Assembly: GCF_900107155.1 (NCBI RefSeq)
Contig: NZ_FNOX01000003.1
Coordinates: forward strand, 248,001-312,000
DNA length: 64,000 nt
Origin: Pseudomonas salomonii
GTDB lineage: Bacteria > Pseudomonadota > Gammaproteobacteria > Pseudomonadales > Pseudomonadaceae
Direction: 5' to 3'
Below are positions 44,300-52,928 of this stretch, one piece after another; the first letter of the stretch is position 1, and the number at the start of each line of letters is the position of its first letter. The position numbers and the translations under genes are program-made. The notes beneath the pieces were generated by a model. It saw nothing but the letters and a program-made list of their open reading frames with translations, was not told the origin of the DNA and did not search any database.

Positions 44300-45292
44300 C
44301 TAATAATTATATTCCCACTGATTGAAGGCGAGGATATTCGGAAGGTACCAATGGTGGAGATTCGTAGTCTTAAACTTTTGCGTCCAGAACCAATGCCTTT
44401 GCTGATCGGTGGCTGCTACGCCATTCCACTCCACCACTACAACGTGCCTAGACTGAGCGTACGCTGCGATCACATCGTTCAGGTGCAAGTCATCGCCAGA
44501 GTAGCCAAACACAATGATCTCTTCCGACTCACTCAAGCAAAAATTCAGGTAGTTCCAATATGCAGAGAGCACCATGGAAGCGCCAATCACCGAGCGCTTG
44601 TGTCTAACATGGGTTAGAACGATGTGGTCTGAGCCTTCTGGCGAGAACGGATTTAGCTGATGCCGATCCCGCTTACGTGCAAGGCCGTGGTGATCGAAAA
44701 AGAGAGGTGAGCCGTGAAGATGAAGGTAGTACCCGTAGTCATTGCCATAACGGCGCTCCAGGGAATCTGAGCTGAAACCTCCACCAATCATTCCGTCAAC
44801 GAGCGTAGTGTCAAAATATCCTGCCATCAGATTTGCATCTAGGAAGGCACCGTAGAGAAGCTTGTCGTAGTTCAAGGTGGCGACATGAGACTTTGTTCTT
44901 CTCACGAAGTCGATCAGAGGGCCCAAAAAGGCTGGGGGTAGCTCACCACCGTACAGGTGCAGCCTGGTAGCGACCTTGTGAATGTAGTTTGCTACAGCCA
45001 CAGGAAACTGCTGACCCTCTTGGGAAAGCCAATGGACATCCATCCGCTGTGACATGTTAATGCTTGCAAGGGTCTTACAAGCCGAGATGACGAGGTGTAG
45101 AGGGTCTAGCTGATCCTCACGTTCGGGTATAGCGCCATTTCCACCAACACACTGACTGATCAGTTGTTTTTGAACGTCAGGAAGCGCTACGGGGTCAGCC
45201 CAAACTTCCGCCATGGCATTGGTCAGGGAAAAGTGCCTAGGGTCGAGCGCCATACCCAACCCGTTTCCGAATATTAGTGTCTTCCTTGGCAT
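44300..45292 (-). CDS. SIR2-like domain protein, candidate defence effector
   Basis: A 330-residue protein with SIR2-type NAD-binding motifs in order: FGNGLGMAL near residues 8-16 (in place of GAGxS), TLNYDKLLYG near 139 (TxNxD-like), YLHLHGSPLF near 185, and FGYSGDDLHLND near 272 (GYSxxD-like). SIR2-like proteins of this form in phage and plasmid accessory regions (ThsA, DSR, DUF4917-type) act as NADases in abortive defence. A defence role is inferred from family and place; the key His/Asn positions have not been checked by alignment. Confidence 0.7.
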   Translation of the reverse strand: MPRKTLIFGNGLGMALDPRHFSLTNAMAEVWADPVALPDVQKQLISQCVGGNGAIPEREDQLDPLHLVISACKTLASINMSQRMDVHWLSQEGQQFPVAVANYIHKVATRLHLYGGELPPAFLGPLIDFVRRTKSHVATLNYDKLLYGAFLDANLMAGYFDTTLVDGMIGGGFSSDSLERRYGNDYGYYLHLHGSPLFFDHHGLARKRDRHQLNPFSPEGSDHIVLTHVRHKRSVIGASMVLSAYWNYLNFCLSESEEIIVFGYSGDDLHLNDVIAAYAQSRHVVVVEWNGVAATDQQRHWFWTQKFKTTNLHHWYLPNILAFNQWEYNY

Positions 45293-45330
45293 AACCTGGC
45301 TCCAGATTTCTCAGAAGCCAGCATTCTAGC

Positions 45331-45705
45331 TCACTGAAGCCAGCTTTCTACCTGCTCAGCGCCATGCTCTGCTTTCCAAGCTTTCAAGGTGCTGTGATTG
45401 CCGCCCTTGGTCTCAACGACCTCTTGCGTGTGAGGGTTCAGATAGCGTTTGACCGCACGAGGCGCACGCGTCCCCTTACGCCCATCAACCTTGCCACCCA
45501 CCGCAGCAGCACCCGCAGCAGCCTTCGGATCGAGAATGGCAATGACGTTGCGCAGCGACATCCCGTACTCGGCGAGCAGCTTGCGCAGTTTGTCTTCAAA
45601 TTCCAATTCTGCCTGCAGGGCTTCGCTGCCTTTCAGGGCTTCTAGAGCTTGAAGCTGCTCGGCGATCTGGCGTTCAAGGGCCCGGTATTCGGCTGCTTTT
45701 GACAT
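45331..45705 (-). CDS. MvaT/MvaU-family (H-NS-like) silencer encoded on the prophage
   Basis: A 124-residue MvaT-like protein. The N-terminal coiled coil LERQIAEQLQALEALKG and LEFEDKLRKLLAEYGMSLRNVIAILDP, and the C-terminal AT-hook-like DNA-binding part (RAPRAVKRYLNPHTQEVVETKGGNHSTLKAWK) are characteristic. MvaT proteins form filaments that silence AT-rich foreign genes in Pseudomonas. A phage copy could keep morons silent or interfere with the host protein. Confidence 0.92.
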   Translation of the reverse strand: MSKAAEYRALERQIAEQLQALEALKGSEALQAELEFEDKLRKLLAEYGMSLRNVIAILDPKAAAGAAAVGGKVDGRKGTRAPRAVKRYLNPHTQEVVETKGGNHSTLKAWKAEHGAEQVESWLQ

Positions 45706-45882
45706 TGGTGATGCTCCGTTTTAGTAAGTGCTATGAAATGTAATCCCAGCTCGGATAGCGTGCAAGTATTATCCTGATAGTTGTTGTACGAGTCGAGAAT
45801 ATTTTCCTTGACCTATTGCGTAACTGTATGCACAACCAGTACCTTAAAGTAAGAAGAACACATAATAAGAGAGATAAACTCC

Positions 45883-46425
45883 ATGCCTCATGATCATACT
45901 AGATTCGACTTCTTCGTAACCCTACAACCCCAGAATGACATTTGCGAAAGTCTTCCCCCTGCCCTGAAGGGTGTCTTTGACGCGATGTCGAAAAGGATTG
46001 CCGAGGATCTCCAGTCCATGGTTATAGAAGTTAAAGAGGATTTGGATGCTAAGGAAGAGCCAGGCGAAGAGTGTAGCGTGTTGCGATACGCTCGAACGAT
46101 TCTTCACACAGCCCCACTTCTAAACATCATGGATCTGCCGTCAATGAGTCAAGATGAAAGGCAAAGGCGAGAGGAGCGTCAGAGAAGTGCGCATCACATC
46201 CTATCCGAGAGCTTTCCACTTGTTCAGGCAGCGATCGTTGAACTTGGTCGCGATGAGGTACGCCGTATATCATACGATAAAACATATGATCGGCCATATC
46301 AGTTCCGGAGCAACTACTTCGATGCCCTGAAAGAAAAACTGGCGCAGGCCTATATGCTGGACACTACAAAAATGCACTTGCGCCAGTATCTAGACCACAA
46401 GCTCGGCGCTGACCTGGGCCTTTGA
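45883..46425 (+). CDS. Unknown protein, accessory island
   Basis: A 180-residue helical, acidic protein of unknown family, reading outward from the MvaT-like gene. The leader CACATAATAAGAGAGATAAACTCC gives a strong AAGAGAGA site that fits the small-RNA loops at 60.4 kb. No membrane segment. Confidence 0.65.
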   Translation: MPHDHTRFDFFVTLQPQNDICESLPPALKGVFDAMSKRIAEDLQSMVIEVKEDLDAKEEPGEECSVLRYARTILHTAPLLNIMDLPSMSQDERQRREERQRSAHHILSESFPLVQAAIVELGRDEVRRISYDKTYDRPYQFRSNYFDALKEKLAQAYMLDTTKMHLRQYLDHKLGADLGL

Positions 46426-46480
46426 ACCTTGTCTTTGTTTTCAAATCCACCCACAGCACATAATAATAAGAGAGAAAAAC

Positions 46481-46705
46481 ATGAAAGACGCGCCCACCAT
46501 GCTAGGCAATGGCCTTGAGATCCACTACATCCAAGAGCTTTACGGCAACAACGACGAAATCCTGGACATCTACGAGCTAAGGAAGAACTTCGGACGTGGC
46601 CGGATTAAGACTCTGAAGCGTGTTGATGTGCCGACGGGGTCAGACCTGGAAACTGTTCGAGCCAAAATCCGGAACTCTCAAGTCGAAGACGATTCTGGTC
46701 ATTAG
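46481..46705 (+). CDS. Small unknown protein, accessory island
   Basis: A 74-residue charged protein. The leader CACATAATAATAAGAGAGAAAAAC is nearly the same as that of the preceding gene, so the two were placed under one kind of control. No family recognised. Confidence 0.6.
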   Translation: MKDAPTMLGNGLEIHYIQELYGNNDEILDIYELRKNFGRGRIKTLKRVDVPTGSDLETVRAKIRNSQVEDDSGH

Positions 46706-46777
46706 GACTGAGAGCACCTTCTGCGAACTAACACTGGATGAGAATGCCACCGCCAGGAGGCTTTTTGTTTACAAGCG

Positions 46778-46793
46778 GTTTTTCTTAACCAAA
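46778..46793 (+). repeat. GTTTTTCTTAACCAAA motif, single copy
   Basis: Exact consensus in the gap between the convergent genes 46705 and 46860. Confidence 0.6.
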
Positions 46794-46859
46794 CAACACT
46801 ACCCAGGCTAGTTGCCGCTTGCTCTGGGTGTCGGATCTCGGGCTGGCGGGGATCTGTGG

Positions 46860-47765
46860 TTATGACTCACGCCTTTTGGGCTTACTCAAGCGACTCTGCT
46901 CAAGCGTGTAGTGGAAAGCAGGGAAGCCGATATCAAACACCCCAATCTCGTTTTGAGCTTTGATGGCATTGGCCAAAAAATCAAACATCACGGGCGCTGT
47001 GGTCTTCCCGCCCGCAACAGCCTTGGCAAATGCGTCGTTGGCGTCCTGCTCATGTAGCTTGCGCATACCGATAACAGCAACCTGGCCCTCCGGAATTTCC
47101 TTCATCGAAACGACGGCACCGTCTGGATCGCTCGGCAAAATTTCATACTGGTACAAATGGTATTTTTTTGTTTTAGGACAGCAGATGCCGAGAATAAAAT
47201 CAGCCTGGTAAGCAGAGAACATGTGCTTCATGTTTTTATGCTTCTTAGCCTGATTAAGAATTGCTTGGACTGAGTGCTCCACCACGTCGGCAATCACTTG
47301 AGCAGATAGGAGACTGCTTGGGCTAATATCCCGCTCCAAAAACATGTCTGTCGGATAATCACCATAAAGGAATTTATGCTCCTCGCAGACCATGGCCAGC
47401 TGATAAGTGCCATCTCGAAAAGTAGGATGCAAGTCAGCCAAGTGGTTCCGAATCGAATTCAGGATATGCTGTGCTACCAAGGTGCTGCCGGCGAAAGCGA
47501 TAGCGCAGGCCCCTTCATACCTGTAGCCATGATAACCCTGAAACGTTTCCTCTAGAAAGTTCACCCCGGCGACACGGATGGGCATCTCGATAACTTTCTT
47601 GAAACCACTGACTAGCGTTGTACCCCTTTGTGTGATGCTGCTGTCAGAGACGAAGAAGATTCCCTCGCAGAACTTATTATCCAAACGACTGAAACCCATG
47701 TTGAGCAAAGAATGCCCTGCGATCACCAAAGTCACAGCATCATCTCCTGTTAGGTAGGAAGACAT
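46860..47765 (-). CDS. Possible Ntn-hydrolase/proteasome-like protein
   Basis: A 301-residue protein. The pattern GIFFVSDSSITQRG (strand then small-residue turn), SGFKKVIEMP, and YEGACAIAFAGSTLVAQHILNSI resembles the Ntn-hydrolase fold of proteasome beta-like proteins such as HslV or Anbu (GxxxAxDS..., KI, AGxxxD). The usual Thr nucleophile at residue 1 of the mature chain is not evident, so this is only a fold-level guess. Low GC, accessory gene. ATG 47765. Confidence 0.45.
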   Translation of the reverse strand: MSSYLTGDDAVTLVIAGHSLLNMGFSRLDNKFCEGIFFVSDSSITQRGTTLVSGFKKVIEMPIRVAGVNFLEETFQGYHGYRYEGACAIAFAGSTLVAQHILNSIRNHLADLHPTFRDGTYQLAMVCEEHKFLYGDYPTDMFLERDISPSSLLSAQVIADVVEHSVQAILNQAKKHKNMKHMFSAYQADFILGICCPKTKKYHLYQYEILPSDPDGAVVSMKEIPEGQVAVIGMRKLHEQDANDAFAKAVAGGKTTAPVMFDFLANAIKAQNEIGVFDIGFPAFHYTLEQSRLSKPKRRES

Positions 47766-47881
47766 TATAACAGCAGGCCGTTTGACAGCAAACTACTTTC
47801 AGGTATATCAGGGTTTGGGGTATTGCACCACCCATTGCTCCAATGCGTTAATATACAGAACCACCAATGAGAATAAAAATA

Positions 47882-48193
47882 ATGAGCCATTATTATTTAG
47901 CAGTCATCACTCTCCTCCTAATCTCCATTGCTTGTCGCATCGTGCATTATGACCCCACCACAAAATCGGGCAAAACATGGATGCTCACCAATTACATTTC
48001 CGATATCTGCATTTGGTCACTAACAGTTGAGATTTGGTGTACGATACCCCTTCAATATCTTGGAGGTCTTGTGCTTACTGACCAGCAATCACTGATAATG
48101 TTCATGGCTATATTTTTATTCATGGTAGGTGCAGACAGCCCTCTTAAATTATCCCCAGTTTTGAGATTTAATAAACTACGGGAAAAGACCTGA
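47882..48193 (+). CDS. Small membrane protein
   Basis: A 103-residue protein with two or three membrane segments (HYYLAVITLLLISIACRIV, ICIWSLTVEIWCTIPLQYL, SLIMFMAIFLFMVGAD). Unknown family. ATG 47882 is preferred over ATG 47867 because GAGAA precedes it. It diverges from the Ntn-hydrolase-like gene and ends in a terminator at 48208; a membrane partner of that gene is possible but not shown. Confidence 0.62.
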   Translation: MSHYYLAVITLLLISIACRIVHYDPTTKSGKTWMLTNYISDICIWSLTVEIWCTIPLQYLGGLVLTDQQSLIMFMAIFLFMVGADSPLKLSPVLRFNKLREKT

Positions 48194-48207
48194 TTCTAGC
48201 AAACCCA

Positions 48208-48233
48208 GAAGCCCCGCCAGCTCGCGGGGCTTT
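48208..48233 (+). terminator. Rho-independent terminator
   Basis: GCCCCGCCAGCTCGCGGGGCTTTTC: GCCCCGC / GCGGGGC stem plus T-tract, after the small membrane-protein gene; right border of the accessory island. Confidence 0.8.
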
Positions 48234-48308
48234 TCATTCTTGGGCTACCGCTTCCGCAACTTCAAAGCCAACCAAGGCAAGTGGAATTATGCCCACGGAT
48301 ATCTGGGG

Positions 48309-49112
48309 TCATGAGGTCTGTCGCTGCATCCAATAGATTGAAGCCTCGATAACCTCCAGCACTCGAAGCTTGAGCGTCTGTTCCATCAAGTTCATGTCTC
48401 GTTTGTACTTTTCGAAAGTAGCTACGCATGCTGGATCAAGGCGCTGCTGCTCGCTCAGCTCGTTGCCGAGGTTTTCAGGGAATGGGTGCAGGGGCCATGA
48501 ACCATACTGATCTGCCAGCAGCCGCACTTTGTCTGTGAGAACCAGCCAGTCCAGCGCATGATCAGGTGATATTGACGCTGCCAACGTTAGGCCGTGCTGG
48601 AAATCCGGATACCTTGAGTGAGCGGTTTCCATTGCAAACTTGAGCTTGAGGATTTGAGCAGTCGTCACGATCGAGCTCTTGTGTGCCCTCAGGTTGTCTA
48701 GGGCCAGGATGGAGTCATCGATCGATGTGATCGGCGTTTCGTGACCAAAAACCCGAGTTCGCTCATAGGCGTCAATGACGGAGGCGACGATCAGATTCAA
48801 TGGCGTTAGCGTCAGCTTCTCCCTTCTGAAGCTGGGTATGAGCTCAATGACTACGTAGAAGACGTATGCAGAAAAAAGCCCCACCAGCAGATCACTGCTA
48901 ACACTGACAGTGGCCTCGGCAGAGAGAAAGGCTGCAGCCTTACCCCCTTTGAGCCAGGGCCAAACCTCTAGCTGGAGGTTGATCAGGATGATGAGACCCA
49001 GAACAGTGAGAGCAGCTGCGAGTAGCCACTTTTCCCTCGTTTCACGCCATACCCACATGACCCAGCTCTCCCTGAAATCCGGCAGCATACCGACAGGGAG
49101 GCTCTTTGACAT
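48309..49112 (-). CDS. Membrane protein with two N-terminal segments, unknown
   Basis: A 267-residue protein. Two membrane segments (WLLAAALTVLGLIILINL and DLLVGLFSAYVFYVVIEL) precede a soluble helical part. Directly follows the portal gene. No family recognised. It could be a superinfection exclusion or lysogenic-conversion protein, given its place at the edge of the accessory island. ATG 49112 (MSKSLPVG) is a compromise; an earlier ATG at 49142 lies within the portal gene. Confidence 0.6.
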   Translation of the reverse strand: MSKSLPVGMLPDFRESWVMWVWRETREKWLLAAALTVLGLIILINLQLEVWPWLKGGKAAAFLSAEATVSVSSDLLVGLFSAYVFYVVIELIPSFRREKLTLTPLNLIVASVIDAYERTRVFGHETPITSIDDSILALDNLRAHKSSIVTTAQILKLKFAMETAHSRYPDFQHGLTLAASISPDHALDWLVLTDKVRLLADQYGSWPLHPFPENLGNELSEQQRLDPACVATFEKYKRDMNLMEQTLKLRVLEVIEASIYWMQRQTS

Positions 49113-49116
49113 CAAA

Positions 49117-50442
49117 TCAAGCTGGCGTGTACTCAGTCGCAAGCCTGTCCGCGTTGTCTTCTTGAGAGAAATCGTTCCGGAGCACTCCCCGGCGTTTCAA
49201 CTCTGCGAGATACTCGAACTGAGAAAGGTCGCCATTGGCACGAGCCGTTGCCAGGGCCTGCAGTTCTTCAGTACTCGCGTTGATGCCGTAGTCAGTATTG
49301 ATGTCGCACACGAACTGAGCATTCGACACACGCGAGAACCTGGCCAACATCTCAAAAACCTTGGCTATCGCCGACGCTGTTGCGGTTGCCATCGACGCGA
49401 TCTGGTTGTTGTTTTCCCCAGCGTTCAGAGCGCGGCCCGTGGCAGTTTCTACGATGCCATTGTTCTGTAGCATCTCGATACCATACGACGCCATGAGCCC
49501 TTCAAGGTCTTGCAGGCTTTGACGTCCAGCGTTGATCGCATTGCCGCTGTGCTCCACGAATTTCAGATCACTCCCGGCGTTGGCCACAATCGCACTGTCC
49601 ACACCGATCTTGATCTCCACGCCTTCCTCGACGCCCGACGCAAAAAGAATGGGCACACGCGCTACGTGCAGGATGTTTCTCTGATCGCTGTGCTCTTGCC
49701 AGTGGGCCACGTTCATATGCGCTAGGTCGATCATCGGCGGCGGACAGAACAGCGTGCCGCGAGTCTCCGCAGGGTTTGAATGAATCGGGATCACAGGAAT
49801 TTCAGTCAATCCGAAATCACGCCAAGGCTCCACTTGCATGTAATCGGCACCATCAGATTCCTGGTACAGACTCCACAGAACCTTCCCCCCAGAACGCCTA
49901 AAAACCCTCACCCTGGCCACGTTCTTCTCACCCCACTCACCGTCTTCCACAGCGGCAACTTCTGAGATCCTGATCTCCTGCAGGCGACCGTCCTCATCCA
50001 GCTTGTAGCCCAGGATGTCATCCGCCGAGAGCCAGTAGGCATATGGCTGACCACCGCTGACTGGGGCATCGACGCACAGGAACGAAGTGCCGTTCCACAG
50101 CGCATCCTGGAACGCAACTGATGCCACCGCAGACACTGAAGTCCCTTTACCATCGACATCTTTGGCAAACAGATCTGCCAGGTCTTGATGAGACTCAGAC
50201 GTGACGCCAATTGGCCGCGAAAAAGGCTTTGAACTCAAATTCTTCACGACGCGGGCAATAAAGTTCGTGAGTACCGAGCGTTTCAGGCGTTTGTTGTATG
50301 CGACTGGGGTCTCACCCGGCTCCTTTGGTAGGTATTCCTGGCCAGCCTGGCGCATAGATTCAGTGCCCCCGCGCAGGGAGCGGATGATCTTGCGATCGGA
50401 GAGGTATTTCGAGCAGATTTCGCTGCGATCTTGGACTTTCAT
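49117..50442 (-). CDS. Portal protein, DUF4055-like
   Basis: A 441-residue portal-type protein. The N-terminal part (CSKYLSDRKIIRSLRGGTESM, then EYLPKEPGETPVAYNKRLKRS) and the FSRPI...FADAL region are typical of DUF4055 portals found with P22-like coat proteins. Portals form a 12-fold ring at one vertex and pump DNA with the terminase. Place after TerL supports it. Leader box GCCATAATA at 50461. Confidence 0.85.
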   Translation of the reverse strand: MKVQDRSEICSKYLSDRKIIRSLRGGTESMRQAGQEYLPKEPGETPVAYNKRLKRSVLTNFIARVVKNLSSKPFSRPIGVTSESHQDLADLFAKDVDGKGTSVSAVASVAFQDALWNGTSFLCVDAPVSGGQPYAYWLSADDILGYKLDEDGRLQEIRISEVAAVEDGEWGEKNVARVRVFRRSGGKVLWSLYQESDGADYMQVEPWRDFGLTEIPVIPIHSNPAETRGTLFCPPPMIDLAHMNVAHWQEHSDQRNILHVARVPILFASGVEEGVEIKIGVDSAIVANAGSDLKFVEHSGNAINAGRQSLQDLEGLMASYGIEMLQNNGIVETATGRALNAGENNNQIASMATATASAIAKVFEMLARFSRVSNAQFVCDINTDYGINASTEELQALATARANGDLSQFEYLAELKRRGVLRNDFSQEDNADRLATEYTPA

Positions 50443-50460
50443 ACTGGTCTTTTCGACTCT

Positions 50461-50478
50461 TATTATGGCGTTTATTTA
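50461..50478 (-). promoter_or_regulatory. GCCATAATA box upstream of portal gene
   Basis: Minus strand TAAATAAACGCCATAATA, followed by AGAG and the portal ATG at 50442. Confidence 0.45.
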
Positions 50479-51993
50479 ACCCATTATCCCATGAGAGACA
50501 GTGGTAACTGGGCGCTTCCAGGTCAATCTGTACGCCAAAGCGTCCCAGGCGTGGTCATCCGGCCCTTTGGCTACGGCATCGAGTTGGTCGTCGTCACGCT
50601 GCAGGAATGGAAGGGTTTTGATGAGGAATTTAGCGGCTGGAAAGAAGTAAATATGGGGGTTAGTCGGATCTTGAATTTTGGTGGCATGTAGCCGCCCGAA
50701 CATGAGCTGCGCAGAGGTCACACGGGAGCCAGGGGACTTGTCAGAATTCACAAAGTCGATGCCCTCAGCCTTCAAATCCTTGGCCACTGTGGGTGCGTTC
50801 CCCTGATCGACCTTTGAGCCGTTGTAGATCTGATTATCTGCAGGCCCAGGAGCAACTTTCTTATGATTGCTCAACACCCCGGTCAGCAGCTTTTCCTCTT
50901 TCTGTTTGAGGCGTGCACCGATTTGTCGAGCGGAAAGGAATAACCCAGCATCCGGGCGTGCCTGTTTACCCGTGCGAGGGTCAACTTCAGTGCCATAATC
51001 CTCGCCAATCACCACTAAGCTGCCCTTGGGAGGGCAAAATTCACGATTCCCCACCCGCACAGATTCCCCATTACTCTCGGCAACCCAGAGACAGCAAAAT
51101 GGGGTGGACTGGCCAAAGTCAAAGCACCGATCAACTTTCCAGCTGGCAGGGATCTGGAACGGATCAAGCAGCAGGTGTTGAGACCAAACGGGGCCAAACA
51201 TCGCGCCTGTGTCGACCGCCTCCCAATCGCCCTCTAACCATGCAGCGCGCTTTGCTGGGTCAGTGAGCTGGGCCAAATAATTTCGGATGTAACCATCGTC
51301 AATATAATGATTTTGGAAGATCGTGCCGAACAGGGCTGTGCGCTGCCTGGTGCCATCTTGGTTGTAAGTGATCTCGCCTGGCTTGCGGCCCTCGATAAAC
51401 CTTTCGTACACCCAGGTTCTGCCGGCACCCCAGGGGTTTGTGGTGCTACGGACTTGAAGGGGTGGTGGGAGTGGCTGAGTAGCGGTCGGCTGATAGGCAG
51501 TACGCAAGGTTGAGAGCATGGCCTCATACACCTCGATCGTCTGCCAGGTGGCCAGCTCATCAAAACCAATAAACGCGTACTGATGACCGTGGAATTTCCC
51601 GTCGTACTCCCTGACGTGTTTGATGTGATTGAAGATCAGCACCTCGCCCGTGGGAAACGTCCATGAGTGCTTGGTCTCGTTCCATACAGCTCCAGGGAAA
51701 ATCCTGGGAATCAGCATGCCGGCAGTTTTGACGAGGTCAGCAAGGTGCTTGAATTCTTTCCGGAGAATGATCCCACGCCAATATGCGCCCCAACCCTTAC
51801 CAACGTGTTGAAGGAAGGCCATGATCAAGGCGTCACTTTTCCCATTGCCTCGCGAGCCGTGGAACAGCACTTCGCGTGTGAGGTATTGGGGCTGGCCCAG
51901 AACCAAAAACATCGACTGAGAGCCTGGCAATGGCTTCCAAATGATGTTCTGCACCGCACGTGCGAGAGGTCGGATAGCCTGGAACGCCGTCAT
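50476..51993 (-). CDS. Terminase large subunit
   Basis: A 505-residue DNA packaging motor protein. The ATPase Walker A GSRGNGKSD lies near residues 46-54, Walker B FIGFDELA near 143-150, and the RNase H-like nuclease domain has its first acid in RCFDFGQSTPF and further acids near WAVDxWDALA-type stretch DDHAWDALAYRL. ATG 51993 overlaps the C39-like stop (ATGA), so it is coupled to that gene. Confidence 0.92.
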   Translation of the reverse strand: MTAFQAIRPLARAVQNIIWKPLPGSQSMFLVLGQPQYLTREVLFHGSRGNGKSDALIMAFLQHVGKGWGAYWRGIILRKEFKHLADLVKTAGMLIPRIFPGAVWNETKHSWTFPTGEVLIFNHIKHVREYDGKFHGHQYAFIGFDELATWQTIEVYEAMLSTLRTAYQPTATQPLPPPLQVRSTTNPWGAGRTWVYERFIEGRKPGEITYNQDGTRQRTALFGTIFQNHYIDDGYIRNYLAQLTDPAKRAAWLEGDWEAVDTGAMFGPVWSQHLLLDPFQIPASWKVDRCFDFGQSTPFCCLWVAESNGESVRVGNREFCPPKGSLVVIGEDYGTEVDPRTGKQARPDAGLFLSARQIGARLKQKEEKLLTGVLSNHKKVAPGPADNQIYNGSKVDQGNAPTVAKDLKAEGIDFVNSDKSPGSRVTSAQLMFGRLHATKIQDPTNPHIYFFPAAKFLIKTLPFLQRDDDQLDAVAKGPDDHAWDALAYRLTWKRPVTTVSHGIMG

Positions 51994-52427
51994 GCCCTGA
52001 TGCCCGCTTCGCTGTTTGCGCACAAGCCGTTTTTGCTTACAAACACCGCTTCGAGGATGACCATTGAGTCGAGGTCGCGGGGCTGCAGGGCTTTGGGGTC
52101 TGGGTCGTGGGCCTGATGACCATCCCAGTAAACAGCGTGCAGGTTGTAGCCGTTGCGGGAGAGGATTGTGAGGATTGCGGGGCGGTCTCGGACAACATCG
52201 AGGCTGCAGGGGTTGCCGGTGGTTTGGAGGTGCTGATAGAAGTCCGGGAAAGTGGCATAGACAGGGCTCAGTCCCAGGCTGATAAGGGCGTTGCAGGTGT
52301 CAGCTGCCGTTGTGCCACGCAAGTCTGCCTGAAGCCCGAAGCATGTCAGGGCCTGTTCATAGGTTATGCCGAGAGCGTTCGCCAAGCTGGCAATTCCGCA
52401 GTCAGTCTGAGTCCGTTGGGTGATCAT
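51990..52427 (-). CDS. Papain-like/C39-type cysteine peptidase fold protein between TerS and TerL
   Basis: A 145-residue protein. The N-terminal QTDCGIASLANALG places a Cys and Gly as in C39 peptidases, and LHAVYWDGHQAHDPDP gives a His and an Asp. The triad order Cys, His, Asp is consistent. The gene overlaps TerS by 26 bases and TerL by four. C39-like domains in phage are uncommon; it might process TerL or a head protein, or be inactive. ATG 52427 is chosen by the family N-terminus. Confidence 0.6.
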   Translation of the reverse strand: MITQRTQTDCGIASLANALGITYEQALTCFGLQADLRGTTAADTCNALISLGLSPVYATFPDFYQHLQTTGNPCSLDVVRDRPAILTILSRNGYNLHAVYWDGHQAHDPDPKALQPRDLDSMVILEAVFVSKNGLCANSEAGIRA

Positions 52428-52926
52428 TCGAAAGCTCTTTTGTTTTTGTTTTTGCGAGCTGCAGGGCGTCTTGTTGTTGCTGTGCCAGGACTTGGGCAAT
52501 GTCTTGATCAATCATCGTGGTAGGTATTAGAGCGATGCCTGTTCCTGTCTCACCTCCCTCCTGGCGGATGACGATTTCGCGTCTGGCCGGGGCAGCGAAC
52601 TGATCGGGGAACATCCTCTGCAGGATGTCGATCGCTACCCTCGGATCATTCATTGCGCCCTTGAGAGCGGCGTCACTTAGCTTTTGGCCCACCTTTGCCC
52701 GTGAGGCCTCGATCGTGTCCAGAAATTCCAAGAGGAGCTCTTCATCCCGACTCAGATTTTCTCGATCAGGATTCGCGTCGGAAATCTCCTGAGCCTGGTT
52801 TTTCCAGAAGTAGAAAGTGGAGCGCGGAAGGCCAACGCCACCAACAGCAACCTCGATCAAGGGGGTTTTGGTTAGCGCGATGCCCAGGCGCTTAATGAGA
52901 TCCCTGGTCAGTGATTTGGCAGCCAT
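52402..52926 (-). CDS. Terminase small subunit
   Basis: A 174-residue protein with an N-terminal HTH-like region (PLIEVAVGGVGLPRSTFYFWKNQ) and coiled-coil middle, at the usual place upstream of TerL. It recognises the packaging site and loads the large subunit. ATG 52926 has GGAG upstream; a GTG two codons earlier overlaps the RuvC-like stop. Confidence 0.82.
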   Translation of the reverse strand: MAAKSLTRDLIKRLGIALTKTPLIEVAVGGVGLPRSTFYFWKNQAQEISDANPDRENLSRDEELLLEFLDTIEASRAKVGQKLSDAALKGAMNDPRVAIDILQRMFPDQFAAPARREIVIRQEGGETGTGIALIPTTMIDQDIAQVLAQQQQDALQLAKTKTKELSNDHPTDSD

Positions 52927-52928
52927 GG

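Noticed and set aside
44159..44617. Plus-strand reading frame opposite the SIR2-like gene
   Set aside because: No ribosome site and overlaps two better supported minus-strand genes.
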